Origin: Gammaproteobacteria bacterium
GTDB lineage: Bacteria; Pseudomonadota; Gammaproteobacteria; Chromatiales; Chromatiaceae
Direction: 5' to 3'
Assembly (NCBI GenBank): GCA_019136395.1
Contig: JAGVUH010000443.1
Location: 1-20,628, forward strand
DNA length: 20,628 nt
Numbering within the stretch: position 1 is the stretch's first letter; every line of letters begins with the position of its first letter. Made by a program: the position numbers and the translations under genes. The notes below the pieces were generated by a model. The model did not search any database. It worked only from the letters and a program-made list of their open reading frames with translations, and was not told the DNA's origin. Shown here in pieces: positions 1-7,487 of the stretch.

Positions 1-2
1 CG

Positions 3-254
3 CTGGAGCATAATCTCGCCCTCCTGGCGGGGCTCCCCACCCTGGCCGCCCTGGGGCCGCCGCTGCTGGTGGGCCTGTCCCGGAAGTCAATGATCGGCGC
101 CCTTACCGGGCGCGAGGTGGGCGAGCGGCTGGCCGGCAGCCTGGCGGCGGCCGTCCTGGCGGTGGAGCGGGGGGCCAGGGTGATCCGGGTCCACGACGTC
201 GCCGCCACGCGGGATGCGCTCCAGGTGACGCTGGCCCTGCTACGGGTGGCATGA
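3..254 (+). CDS. folP: Dihydropteroate synthase, C-terminal fragment
   Basis: This is the 3' end of a gene whose start lies before the window; the open frame runs from base 3 to the TGA at 252-254 (83 codons). DHPS condenses p-aminobenzoate with dihydropterin pyrophosphate in cytoplasmic folate synthesis. The translated piece holds the late TIM-barrel signature LLVGLSRKSMIG, where the Ser-Arg-Lys loop contacts substrate in the family, and the terminal VIRVHDVAATRDAL segment carrying the conserved RVHDV motif. FolP is normally followed by glmM in Gammaproteobacteria, and glmM does follow here, but after 368 bp rather than closely. The order agrees with the assignment. Confidence 0.95.
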   Translation: MEHNLALLAGLPTLAALGPPLLVGLSRKSMIGALTGREVGERLAGSLAAAVLAVERGARVIRVHDVAATRDALQVTLALLRVA

Positions 255-622
255 CCACTGCCCTCACCCGGGGCGTGGCTGGGAGCCCGGTCCCGCGCCA
301 AGGACGGGTGCGGGATCGGGACTGCCGGGGGACGGGTAATGGCTTCCAGAGGCCTCTACCAGGCCAGGCAGAGGCATCCTTGAGTCCCCTCCGCAAAGCC
401 TGTTGCGGGAAAGTATCAGTAAATGCTAATGGGGACTTTCGGCCCTGTATCCGCATGTTACAAGCATTGGCGCTGACTGATTTCCAAGGTTTACGCCTTT
501 GTTGTTGCCTTTTTGGATGGGCCTTATCTTTTTATCCTTTTCTAATAACCACAGCATCTCAACTTTCCGCCGGCAACCGGAAAGTTGATGGGCACTCGTT
601 AATTTGAGGTGAAGGAAGCGCC
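255..622. other. folP-glmM intergenic region with AT-rich leader
   Basis: I find no convincing gene in these 368 bp; the short frames crossing it have no recognisable motifs. The first half is GC-rich like the genes. From about 410 to 610 the sequence becomes clearly AT-richer, with T-rich runs around 497-545. This shift is typical of a promoter and leader. TCTAAT at 541-546 fits a -10 box at 5 of 6 positions, but no good -35 box lies 16-18 bp upstream, so I do not call the promoter precisely. A strong dyad at 555-590 sits between this and the glmM start. Confidence 0.5.
555..590 (+). promoter_or_regulatory. Long inverted repeat in glmM leader
   Basis: AACTTTCCG (561-569) is perfectly complementary to CGGAAAGTT (578-586), with an 8-nt loop. 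The outer CATC (555-558) pairs with GATG (587-590) across a 2-nt TC bulge, giving about 13 bp in all. The dyad ends about 32 nt before the glmM ATG and is not followed by a T run, so it is not a typical intrinsic terminator. It could be a protein operator or a structured 5' leader element. Confidence 0.5.
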
Positions 623-1954
623 ATGCGCAAGTATTTCGGTACCGATGGCATCCGCGGACGGGTCGGTGAGGGGCAGATCACCCCGGAGTTCATGGTCAAA
701 CTGGGCTGGGCGGCGGGCCGGGTCCTGGGGCATGCCGGTCGCAGCAAGGTGCTGATTGGCAAGGACACACGGATTTCCGGCTACATGTTCGAGTCAGCCC
801 TGGAGGCGGGTCTGGTGGCGGCCGGGGTCGATATCCGCCTGCTCGGCCCCATGCCCACCCCCGCCATCGCCTATCTGACCCGTACCTTCCGCGCCGCCGC
901 GGGGATCGTCATCAGTGCCTCGCACAATCCCTATGATGACAATGGCATCAAGTTCTTCTCCGCCGCGGGCGATAAACTGCCGGACGAGGTGGAACTGGCC
1001 ATCGAGGAGGCCCTGGACCAACCCCTGACCACGGTCGAGTCCGCCGCTCTGGGCAAGGCCAAGCGGGTCGAGGATGCCGCCGGGCGTTATATCGAATTCT
1101 GCAAGGGCACCCTGCCGTCCTCGTTTTCTTTGCGAGGACTGAAACTGGTGGTGGATTGCGCCAATGGTGCCACTTATCACACCGCCCCCTATGTCTTCGA
1201 GGAATTGGGGGCCCAGGTCACCGCCATCGGCGTCGAGCCGGACGGTTTCAATATCAACCGGGGGGTCGGTTCCACCTCCCCGGCCGAACTGAGTAAGCGG
1301 GTCCAGCAACTGGGCGCCCATCTGGGCATTGCCCTCGACGGGGATGGGGACCGGGTGTTGATGGTCGACTCCCAGGGCCGGCTGGTGGACGGAGACCAAC
1401 TCATCTACATCATCGCCAGGCACCGTCATGCTCACGGTGCCCTGAGTGGGCCGGTGGTCGGCACCCTGATGAGCAATCTGGGTTTCGAGCATGCCCTGGG
1501 ACGCTTGGGTATCGGCTTCGCCCGGACCCGGGTCGGCGACCGCTATATCATGGAGCGGCTCAAGCAGGATGGCGGCATCCTGGGCGGCGAGCCTTCCGGA
1601 CACATCATCTGTCGCGACCGCACCACGACGGGTGACGGCATCGTCGCCGCCCTCCAGGTGCTGGAGGCCCTGGTGGAGACCGGCACTACCATCGAGGACC
1701 TGGCGGCGGAGGTGAAACTCTATCCCCAGATCCTCGTCAACGTCCGCCTGGACCAGCCCCGCGATATCCTTGGCCTGCCGGCCATCCAGGATGGCGTGGC
1801 CGCGGCGGAGCGGGAACTCAGGGGCAAGGGGCGCATCCTGCTGCGGCCCTCCGGGACCGAGCCCCTGATCCGGGTCATGGTCGAGGGTGAGGACCGCGTT
1901 AAGGTGGAAACCATCGCCCACCGCCTGGCGGATTTGGTCCGGGAGCAATTGTGA
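623..1954 (+). CDS. glmM: Phosphoglucosamine mutase
   Basis: GlmM interconverts glucosamine-6-phosphate and glucosamine-1-phosphate on the way to UDP-GlcNAc for peptidoglycan and LPS, in the cytoplasm. The 443-residue product matches the usual length of about 445. It begins with the family N-terminus [12 protein letters not shown]. The catalytic phosphoserine loop SASHNP has Ser100, the metal-binding DGDGD is at 239-243, the sugar-binding EPSGH at 323-327, and the phosphate-binding RPSGTEP at 408-414. The ATG is preceded by GAAGGA at a good distance. All four active-site loops are present, so the gene should be functional. Confidence 0.98.
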   Translation: MRKYFGTDGIRGRVGEGQITPEFMVKLGWAAGRVLGHAGRSKVLIGKDTRISGYMFESALEAGLVAAGVDIRLLGPMPTPAIAYLTRTFRAAAGIVISASHNPYDDNGIKFFSAAGDKLPDEVELAIEEALDQPLTTVESAALGKAKRVEDAAGRYIEFCKGTLPSSFSLRGLKLVVDCANGATYHTAPYVFEELGAQVTAIGVEPDGFNINRGVGSTSPAELSKRVQQLGAHLGIALDGDGDRVLMVDSQGRLVDGDQLIYIIARHRHAHGALSGPVVGTLMSNLGFEHALGRLGIGFARTRVGDRYIMERLKQDGGILGGEPSGHIICRDRTTTGDGIVAALQVLEALVETGTTIEDLAAEVKLYPQILVNVRLDQPRDILGLPAIQDGVAAAERELRGKGRILLRPSGTEPLIRVMVEGEDRVKVETIAHRLADLVREQL

Positions 1955-1958
1955 GCCC

Positions 1959-1980
1959 GGGCCTGGCTTGAGCCAGGCCC
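1959..1980 (+). terminator. Hairpin downstream of glmM
   Basis: Immediately after the glmM stop, GGGCCTGGC (1959-1967) pairs perfectly with GCCAGGCCC (1972-1980) around a TTGA loop. The 9-bp GC-rich stem is placed like a terminator, but no T tract follows. It could be a weak or Rho-assisted terminator, or an mRNA 3'-end stabiliser. Confidence 0.45.
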
Positions 1981-2078
1981 CCGCTTGCCGGACAATGCCG
2001 GCTTCTGGGGTGCTGGCCCATGCCAGCGTCCGTTCATCGGGGCCGGGGCCTGATCCCGGGTTCTGACCGGGGGTGAAG

Positions 2079-3452
2079 ATGGCAGCAACTCAGTCGATCC
2101 ATGGGATGTGGTCCTCGCGGCTGGCCTTTATCCTGGCCGCGACGGGCTCCGCCGTGGGCCTGGGCAACGTCTGGAAATTTCCCTACATGGCGGGAGATAA
2201 CGGTGGCGGGGCCTTCGTCCTGATCTATCTCCTCTGCGTCTTGCTGATCGGGATTCCGATCATGATGGCGGAGATCCTCATCGGCCGCCGGGGCCGCCAG
2301 AGCCCCATCAATACCATGCGCGGTCTCGCCGCCGAGGAGCGCCGCCATGGCCTCTGGGTCCTGCTCGGTTGGGGGGGGATGGTCGCCGGCTTCCTCATCC
2401 TGTCCTATTACAGCGTCATCGCCGGCTGGACCCTAGCCTATGTCTTCCGTGCCCTGGGGGGCAGTTTCGTCGGACTCAATGCTGAATCGGCCGGTACGCT
2501 TTTCACTGCACTGATCAATGATCCGGAGCGGTTGCTGGCCTGGCACACCATTTTCATGGTGATGACCACCATCGTCGTATCGCGGGGGGTCAAGTCCGGG
2601 CTGGAACAGGCCGTCAAGGTGATGATGCCGGCCCTCTTCCTGCTGCTGCTGGCCCTGGTGGGCTATGCCATGACCTCCGGGGAATTCCTCCGCGGACTGG
2701 AATTTCTCCTCGTGCCGGACTTCTCCGAACTGACCCGGGGCTCCGTCATCCAGGCCATGGGCCAGGCCTTCTTCACCCTTAGCCTTGGCATGGGCGCCAT
2801 CATGATGTACGGCTCCTATCTGCCCCGCAATGCCTCGATCCTCAACTCCTCGCTGCTGATCGCCGGCCTCGATACCCTGGTGTCCCTGCTGGCGGGCCTG
2901 GCGATCTTTCCCATCGTCTTCGCTAATGGCATGGAACCGGGGGCGGGTCCGGGGCTGGTCTTCATGACCCTGCCCATCGCCTTTGGCCAGATGCCGGGGG
3001 GGCTGCTGTTCGGCACCCTCTTTTTCATCCTGCTGGTCTTCGCCGCCTGGACCTCGGCCATCTCCCTGGTCGAGCCCGCCGCGGCCTGGCTGGTGGAAAA
3101 CCGGGGGATGAACCGGGTACGGGCCGCCGCCCTGGTCGGGACCCTGGCCTGGCTGCTGGGGATCGTCACCATCATGTCCTTCAGCGACTGGGCCTTCAGT
3201 TTCAATTTTCATGGTGAGACCAAATCCAACGGCCTGTTCGACATCTTCGACATCCTGACGGCCAACGTCATGCTGCCCCTGGGGGGGCTGGCGATGGCGT
3301 TGTTCGCGAGCTGGTTCATGGGACGTTCTTCCACCGTGGATGAACTTCAGTTGGGCGATGGCGTCCTCTATCGGGCCTGGCGCTTCACTGCCCGCTATCT
3401 GGCGCCCCTGGGGGTCCTGCTGGTCTTCATGAGCGGGCTGGGGGTGATCTGA
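2079..3452 (+). CDS. Sodium:neurotransmitter-symporter (NSS/SNF) family transporter
   Basis: This inner-membrane protein of 457 residues belongs to the LeuT/TnaT-like family of sodium-coupled amino-acid symporters. TM1 carries the hallmark unwound segment GSAVGLGNVWKFPY followed by NGGGAF, which binds Na+ and substrate in LeuT. TM3 has SYYSVIAGW with the expected tyrosine, and TM6 has GQAFFTLSLGMG. I count 11 hydrophobic segments, as in shorter prokaryotic members, the last ending at the C-terminus. ATG 2079 is preferred over GTG 2073 because a GGGGG stretch lies at ribosome-binding distance. The substrate cannot be told from sequence. The stop directly abuts the ratA start, so the genes are probably co-transcribed. 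Confidence 0.92.
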   Translation: MAATQSIHGMWSSRLAFILAATGSAVGLGNVWKFPYMAGDNGGGAFVLIYLLCVLLIGIPIMMAEILIGRRGRQSPINTMRGLAAEERRHGLWVLLGWGGMVAGFLILSYYSVIAGWTLAYVFRALGGSFVGLNAESAGTLFTALINDPERLLAWHTIFMVMTTIVVSRGVKSGLEQAVKVMMPALFLLLLALVGYAMTSGEFLRGLEFLLVPDFSELTRGSVIQAMGQAFFTLSLGMGAIMMYGSYLPRNASILNSSLLIAGLDTLVSLLAGLAIFPIVFANGMEPGAGPGLVFMTLPIAFGQMPGGLLFGTLFFILLVFAAWTSAISLVEPAAAWLVENRGMNRVRAAALVGTLAWLLGIVTIMSFSDWAFSFNFHGETKSNGLFDIFDILTANVMLPLGGLAMALFASWFMGRSSTVDELQLGDGVLYRAWRFTARYLAPLGVLLVFMSGLGVI

Positions 3453-3887
3453 GTGGCCCAAGTCAGCAAGAGTGCCTTGGTCCATCACTCCGCCGCCGAG
3501 ATGTTCCATCTGGTGCGGGACGTTGAGGCCTATCCCGGTTTCCTGCCCTGGTGTCATGCCACCCGGGTCCTCAGTCGCGAGGACAATCGCCTCTGCGCGG
3601 AGCTGGTGGTGGCGCGGCTCGGCATTCAGCAGACCTTTTCCACCTGCAATCGCTTTATCGAGAATGAGTGGATGGAACTCGAGCTGCGCGACGGGCCCTT
3701 CAAATATCTGCGCGGCCGCTGGACCTTTCTCCCCCTGCGGGAGGACGCCTGCAAGGTGAGCCTGACGCTGGATTTCGAGTTTGCCGGGGCCCTGATCGAC
3801 AAGGCCTTTGGCGCCGTCTTCCACCAGATCGCCAACTCGATGGTGGATGCCTTCTGCAAACGCGCGGATGAGGTGTATCGTGGCTGA
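3453..3887 (+). CDS. ratA: RatA-like START/polyketide-cyclase protein (CoQ10-binding family)
   Basis: The 144-residue protein matches the RatA/Coq10 family: VSKSALVHHSAAEMFHLV and VEAYPGFLPWC at the N-terminus, then the WTFLPL and LDFEFAG strands, and a C-terminal helix ending VDAFCKRADEVYRG. In E. coli, RatA was reported to inhibit ribosomal subunit joining; the eukaryotic homologue Coq10 binds ubiquinone, so the true role here could be quinone-related. The GTG start directly follows the TGA of the transporter gene (3450-3452), suggesting translational coupling. The 3' end overlaps ratB by 8 nt. The usual divergent partner smpB is not next to it. Confidence 0.9.
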   Translation: MAQVSKSALVHHSAAEMFHLVRDVEAYPGFLPWCHATRVLSREDNRLCAELVVARLGIQQTFSTCNRFIENEWMELELRDGPFKYLRGRWTFLPLREDACKVSLTLDFEFAGALIDKAFGAVFHQIANSMVDAFCKRADEVYRG

Positions 3888-4203
3888 GACGCAGATACGG
3901 GTCGAGGTGGCCTATGCCCGCCAGGAGACTCAGATCCTGCTGACCGTCAGCGGCCCGCCGGGCATGACGGTCCGGGAGGCCATCGACCGTTCCGGAATGC
4001 TGGCCCGCTTTCCGGAGATCGACCTGGCCCAGAACAAGGTGGGGATCTACGGCAAGCTAACCCGCTTGGAACAGAACCTGGGCGATGGCGACCGGGTGGA
4101 GATCTATCGCCCCCTGATCGCCGATCCCAACGAGCAACGCAAAAAGCGGGCGGCGGCGGGCAAAGTCATGCGCAAGGGGGCGGGGGAGGAAAGCGGTACC
4201 TGA
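3880..4203 (+). CDS. ratB: RnfH/RatB family ubiquitin-like-fold protein
   Basis: This protein of 107 residues belongs to the RnfH/RatB family: a beta-grasp protein with the segment NKVGIYGKLTRLEQNLGDGDRVEIYRPL, typical of the family, and a basic tail. I take the GTG at 3880, which lies inside the last codons of ratA (8-nt overlap) and gives the canonical N-terminus ETQIRVEVAYA. A longer open frame reaching upstream has no family support. The ratA-ratB pair is commonly conserved in proteobacteria; RatB's biochemical role is not settled. Confidence 0.9.
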   Translation: MAETQIRVEVAYARQETQILLTVSGPPGMTVREAIDRSGMLARFPEIDLAQNKVGIYGKLTRLEQNLGDGDRVEIYRPLIADPNEQRKKRAAAGKVMRKGAGEESGT

Positions 4204-4286
4204 AGGTCGATTCCCGGTCCTGCTGATCAGAGCCGGAACCTCCGACCAGGGTTGGATTCGGAACCGGGGCTGGGTAGCGTTCAGAC

Positions 4287-4375
4287 CCCCTCTCCCCTAC
4301 CCTCCCCCGGCAGGGGGGAGGGAGCAAGAGAATCATCGGCTTGTGCTGCCAATGTCCATTCAGGCAGGGGGGTGA
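4287..4375 (+). repeat. Dispersed intergenic repeat, copy A
   Basis: Between the convergent ratB and dsrC-like genes lies a C-tract block, then a GC hairpin: CCCTCCCCC (4300-4308) pairs with GGGGGAGGG (4314-4322). After that comes a 26-nt core (4329-4354) beginning AGAATCA and containing GGCTTGTGCTGCC. CTGCC (4346-4350) can pair with GGCAG (4363-4367). A block with the same order and a near-identical core recurs in the gap at 17773-17885. The hairpin may also act as a bidirectional terminator here, although no T tract follows. Confidence 0.65.
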
Positions 4376-4391
4376 CGCTAAAACCGAGGGA

Positions 4392-4730
4392 TCAGTAGCC
4401 GCCCTTGCGCGCGATGAAGGGCAGTCCGGCAATGCGGTTGCCCTGCTTGCTGGGGGCCATCGGGAAGAGCTTGTACAGGTCCTTGCTGCTCACGGTCTTA
4501 CCCCAGCGCTTGCCCATGTCCTTGTTGATTTGCCGTTCCATCGGCTGATTGCCGTTGTTGTTCGTGTACTCCTCACGCAGGTATGCCAGGACATCCCAGT
4601 GCTCCTGGGTCAGTTCGATCTCTTCCTTGGCCGCCAGGGCCATGGCTACGTCCCGGTCCCAGTCCTGATAGTTGACCAGGTTGCCGTTGTCATCGGTGGC
4701 GATCGTCTTGCCGTTAACCTCGATGGCCAT
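4392..4730 (-). CDS. DsrC/TusE-family protein lacking all cysteines (RspA-like)
   Basis: The 112-residue product has the DsrC fold signature: an N-terminal IEVNGKTIATDDNGNLVNYQDW, LTQEHWDVLAYLREEY in the middle, and LYKLFP..PSKQGNRIAGLP at the C-terminus. True DsrC ends in a flexible arm with two redox cysteines and TusE keeps the last one. Here the arm reads FIARKGGY, and there is no cysteine anywhere in the protein. It therefore cannot carry persulfide or trisulfide as DsrC does. Such members have been grouped as RspA (regulatory sulfur-related proteins), with a regulatory role proposed rather than proven. AAGAGGAG is a good ribosome-binding site before the ATG. It is a single-gene unit with no dsr genes nearby. 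Confidence 0.9.
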   Translation of the reverse strand: MAIEVNGKTIATDDNGNLVNYQDWDRDVAMALAAKEEIELTQEHWDVLAYLREEYTNNNGNQPMERQINKDMGKRWGKTVSSKDLYKLFPMAPSKQGNRIAGLPFIARKGGY

Positions 4731-5060
4731 AGGGGTGCTCCTCTTGAATGTGTTGTTGTCTGGTTACGCCGCTGGCATGGCGGCAGAATCACGCCCCCCG
4801 GCGGGGCGAATCCCGTCTTCAGGACCAGGGGGCCACTCACGCTTCCCCAGGGTACCCGTTCAAAGGTCGCTAATTTTATGAAATTGCTTTCCGCCCGTCA
4901 TCCGTTCAAGGCGGTATTTCGCTCAGAGTAGTTATTCGCCTGGGACGACCTTGTCCAGGGGGAAGTTCCGCCTCCCGACCCGCTGGCCGTTCCTGAGATC
5001 GCCGCCAATGCGGATCAGTGGTGGCATCATCCGGGTCAGGAGCTGAGGCCAGTCCAGCCA
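4731..5060. other. Intergenic region between hemW and the DsrC-like gene
   Basis: No gene is supported in these 330 bp. Reading the minus strand toward the DsrC-like gene, a TTGAAC hexamer followed 17 nt later by CAATTT is a weak promoter candidate at about 4878-4906, followed by an AT-rich stretch. A GC hairpin around 4795-4810 lies in the leader. The part next to the hemW stop holds no clear terminator. Confidence 0.35.
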
Positions 5061-6124
5061 TCAGGCCTTCATGAACAGGGTGACGAGATCGTTGAGGAAA
5101 CGGCCGCCGAGTTCTGTGGGACGGACCCAGTCGTCCTTGACCGTCAGCAGACCCGCCCGTTGCGCGGCGGTCAGCGGCGTGGCGAGGCACCCAGGCGCCA
5201 GTCCGGTGCGCAGCGCGAACAGGTGGAGGGGAAAACCGGCCGTCAGGCGCAGGCTGTTCATGACGAATTCCAGCGCCACCTCGTCTTGCCCCAGGGACCA
5301 GGTTGCCGGCACTGGCGGCCGGGACGGGCGTGGGCGGCAACCTCGTACTGGGTGAAGCCGCGCGACACCAGGAATTCCTGCCCCTGAAGCTGCATGTCCG
5401 CGCTTAGGTCATCATCGGGCAGGGGCGGCGGCGCGGCGTGAAAGGGGGTGTGCGGTTCCAGGGTAAGCTGGTAATAGGAGAGATGTTCCGGGTCCAGGGC
5501 CAGGGCCTCCCGCAGGTCCTCCCGGGCCTGAGTCAGGTCCTGCCGGGGAAGACCGTACATCAAGTCCAGGTTGAGATTGGCGAAGCCGACCTGGCGGGCC
5601 AGCCTGACGGCCTGGCGCGCCTCCTCCGGACCATGAATGCGGCCCAGGGCCTGAAGGGTGGCCTCGTTAAGACTCTGGACCCCTAGCGAGAGCCGGTTAA
5701 TGCCCGCTTCCCGGTACTGGGCGAAGTTGGCGCTATCGGCCGTCCCCGGGTTGGCTTCCAGGGTAATCTCGGTGGCGGGAGCCAGGGGCAGGCGTTGGCG
5801 GATGCCGGCGAGCAAACGGGTCATGGCCGCGCCGGAGAGGAGACTGGGGGTGCCGCCGCCGATGAAAACACTTACCAGTGGTTGGACCTCCGGTCCCAGG
5901 CTGGCTAGTTCCAAGTCCAGGTCGCGGAGCAAGGCGTCCACGTAGGCGGTTTCCGGGAGGGTGTCCCGCAGGCTGTGGGAATTAAAATCGCAGTAAGGGC
6001 ACTTGCGGATGCACCAGGGGATGTGGACATAAAGGGCAAGGGGAGGGCGGCAGGCGCCAGGACCAGTCGCGATCCTCCCCTCCTTCCTCGCTGCCTGCCC
6101 TGAGAAAAGCCCCGAGGTTGGCAT
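5061..6124 (-). pseudogene. hemW: HemW (radical SAM coproporphyrinogen-oxidase-like heme chaperone), internally deleted and frameshifted
   Basis: HemW is a radical-SAM protein that binds and delivers heme. The N-terminal part has YVHIPWCIRKCPYCDFNSH with the 4Fe-4S cysteines CxxxCxxC, then GGGTPSLLSG, EANPGT and LSLGVQSLNE. It runs to QYEVAAHARPGRQC and then leaves frame near 5305-5325. The C-terminal HemW domain (ALEFVMNSLRLTAGFPL to the TGA at 5061) continues in another frame. Compared with E. coli HemW, about 45 residues are missing at the join, including the conserved NLNYW and GIG.GAHGK region. The start is uncertain. ATG 6124 is used. ATG 6187 overlaps the upstream stop as ATGA. A strong AAGGAGG precedes an ATC at 6073, close to where the family's conserved part begins. 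Either an assembly error or a real pseudogene. Confidence 0.85.
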
Positions 6125-6183
6125 CTGGCTCAGGGCTGGCCATGCCGCTCTGGGATGAGGCACTGACCAACCTTGGTGGCGGA

Positions 6184-7383
6184 TCATTTGTCAGGGGTGG
6201 GCAGGATGCGCAGCAACTGGCCGTCGTGATGATCGGTCAGCACGTAAAGGTAGCCGTCGGGCCCCTGACGCACGTCCCGCACCCGCTGGCCGATGCTGAG
6301 CTGGTCCTCAGCCACCACCCGGGTGCCGTCCAGCACCAGGCGGCGGATCTGCTGGAACTTGAGGGCGCCGCTGAACAGGTTGCCGCGCCAGCCGGGATAG
6401 CGGTCGCCAGTGTAGAAGGTCAGGCCGCTGGGGGCCTTGGACGGCGTCCACACCAGGATGGGGTCCTGGATACCAGGGCGGCTCTGTTCCCGGGCGATGG
6501 CGGGGCCCCAATACTCATTGCTATAGCTCACCTCTGGCCAACCGTAATTGGCCCCCGCCTGGAGGATATTGAGTTCGTCGCCGCCCCGGGAGCCGTGCTC
6601 GTTGGCCCAGACCCGCCCTTGGGGGTCCAGGGTCAGGCCCTGAACATTGCGGTGGCCCAGGGTCCAGATCTCGGGTCGGGCGCCGGGTTGGCCGATGAAG
6701 GGGTTGTCGGGATAAGGGCTACCGTCGTCCCGCAAGCGCAGGATCTTGCCGAAGTGAGTGCCGAGGTTCTGGGCCTGTTTACGGATGTTGGCCCCGGCGA
6801 AGGCGAGGGGGGGATTGCCACCGTCGCCGATGCTCATCAGCAGGCTCTTGTCCGGCAGAAAGAGCAGGCGGGAGCCGAAGTGTTGGGCCCCGTCCTTGAC
6901 GTCGGCGTTCTGGAAGATGATCCGCCCCCGCGCCAGGGCGGTGCGGTTGGCCTCCGGGGTGCCAAGGACCAGGCTGACATAGACCAGGCGGTTGGTGGCG
7001 AAATCCGGGTGCAGGGCGATGTCCAGGAGCCCACCCTGGCCGTAGGACAGGACCGCCGGCAGACCGGTGATCGGCTCTGGCTCCAGTTGGCCATTCCGGA
7101 ACCAGCGCAGGCGCCCCGGCCGCTCCGTGATCAGGGCCGAGCCATCAGGGAGCCAGGCGATGCCCCAAGGGTTCTCCAGGTCCCGGGCCAAGACCTCCAG
7201 TTTCCAGCCCTTGGCCTCGGGTACCTCGCCGCTGATGGGGGCGGGGCCGGCATCCGAGTGGCAGCCCGTCGGCAGGAGGAGGACCAGGGTTAACCAGAGG
7301 AGAGAAAGAAGATAGCCGGGGCGGGGCCAGCACTGTCGCTGTCCCCGCCGATCTTCACCTGGCAACCCTTCTTCGCGGGCCAT
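6184..7383 (-). CDS. PQQ-dependent aldose sugar dehydrogenase-like protein (GSDH/sorbosone dehydrogenase family), probable lipoprotein
   Basis: This 399-residue six-bladed beta-propeller protein resembles YliI/Asd soluble aldose dehydrogenases, which oxidise sugars with PQQ in the periplasm. Family motifs in order: LENPWGIAWLPDG, ITERPGRLRW, GLLDIALHPDF, FGSRLLFLPD, ILRLRDDGS, WTLGHRNVQGL, NEHGSRGGDELN, GANYGWPEVSY, APSGLTFYTG and a final VRDVRQGPDGYLYVLTD. The N-terminus has a hydrophobic run (LLSLLWLTLVLLLPTGC) ending at Cys41, a plausible but imperfect lipobox because Pro sits at -3. An earlier ATG at 7488 overlaps the uvrD stop as TGATG and would add 35 residues. The stop overlaps ATG 6187 ahead of hemW. 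No PQQ synthesis genes are visible here. Confidence 0.88.
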   Translation of the reverse strand: MAREEGLPGEDRRGQRQCWPRPGYLLSLLWLTLVLLLPTGCHSDAGPAPISGEVPEAKGWKLEVLARDLENPWGIAWLPDGSALITERPGRLRWFRNGQLEPEPITGLPAVLSYGQGGLLDIALHPDFATNRLVYVSLVLGTPEANRTALARGRIIFQNADVKDGAQHFGSRLLFLPDKSLLMSIGDGGNPPLAFAGANIRKQAQNLGTHFGKILRLRDDGSPYPDNPFIGQPGARPEIWTLGHRNVQGLTLDPQGRVWANEHGSRGGDELNILQAGANYGWPEVSYSNEYWGPAIAREQSRPGIQDPILVWTPSKAPSGLTFYTGDRYPGWRGNLFSGALKFQQIRRLVLDGTRVVAEDQLSIGQRVRDVRQGPDGYLYVLTDHHDGQLLRILPTPDK

Positions 7384-7487
7384 CCGGCTGGCTATCAGTC
7401 GATCGCTTAGGCGCGCCCGCCTCGTGACGGCACTGATCGGGAACGGCCGGTCCAGCGACCGGCTTGACTGACGGGGCCGCGTGGTCA

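Noticed and set aside
794..1948. Long minus-strand open frame opposite glmM
   Set aside because: It has no motifs and mirrors the GC-rich codon pattern of glmM, whose four active-site loops are intact.
2433..3824. 463-codon minus-strand frame across the transporter and ratA
   Set aside because: It is Gly/Gln/His-rich with no domain, and overlaps two well-supported plus-strand genes.
4300..4322. GC hairpin as a simple terminator
   Set aside because: No T tract follows, and the block recurs at 17773-17885, so a repeat element is the better description.
4341..4931. 196-codon plus-strand frame opposite the DsrC-like gene
   Set aside because: The minus strand carries a clear DsrC-family protein with its own ribosome-binding site.
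4906..5340. 144-codon minus-strand frame beyond the hemW end
   Set aside because: Arg/Pro-rich, overlaps the true HemW C-terminal frame and has no family features.
6118..7293. 391-codon plus-strand frame opposite the sugar dehydrogenase
   Set aside because: Low-complexity antisense translation; the minus strand has a full beta-propeller family match.
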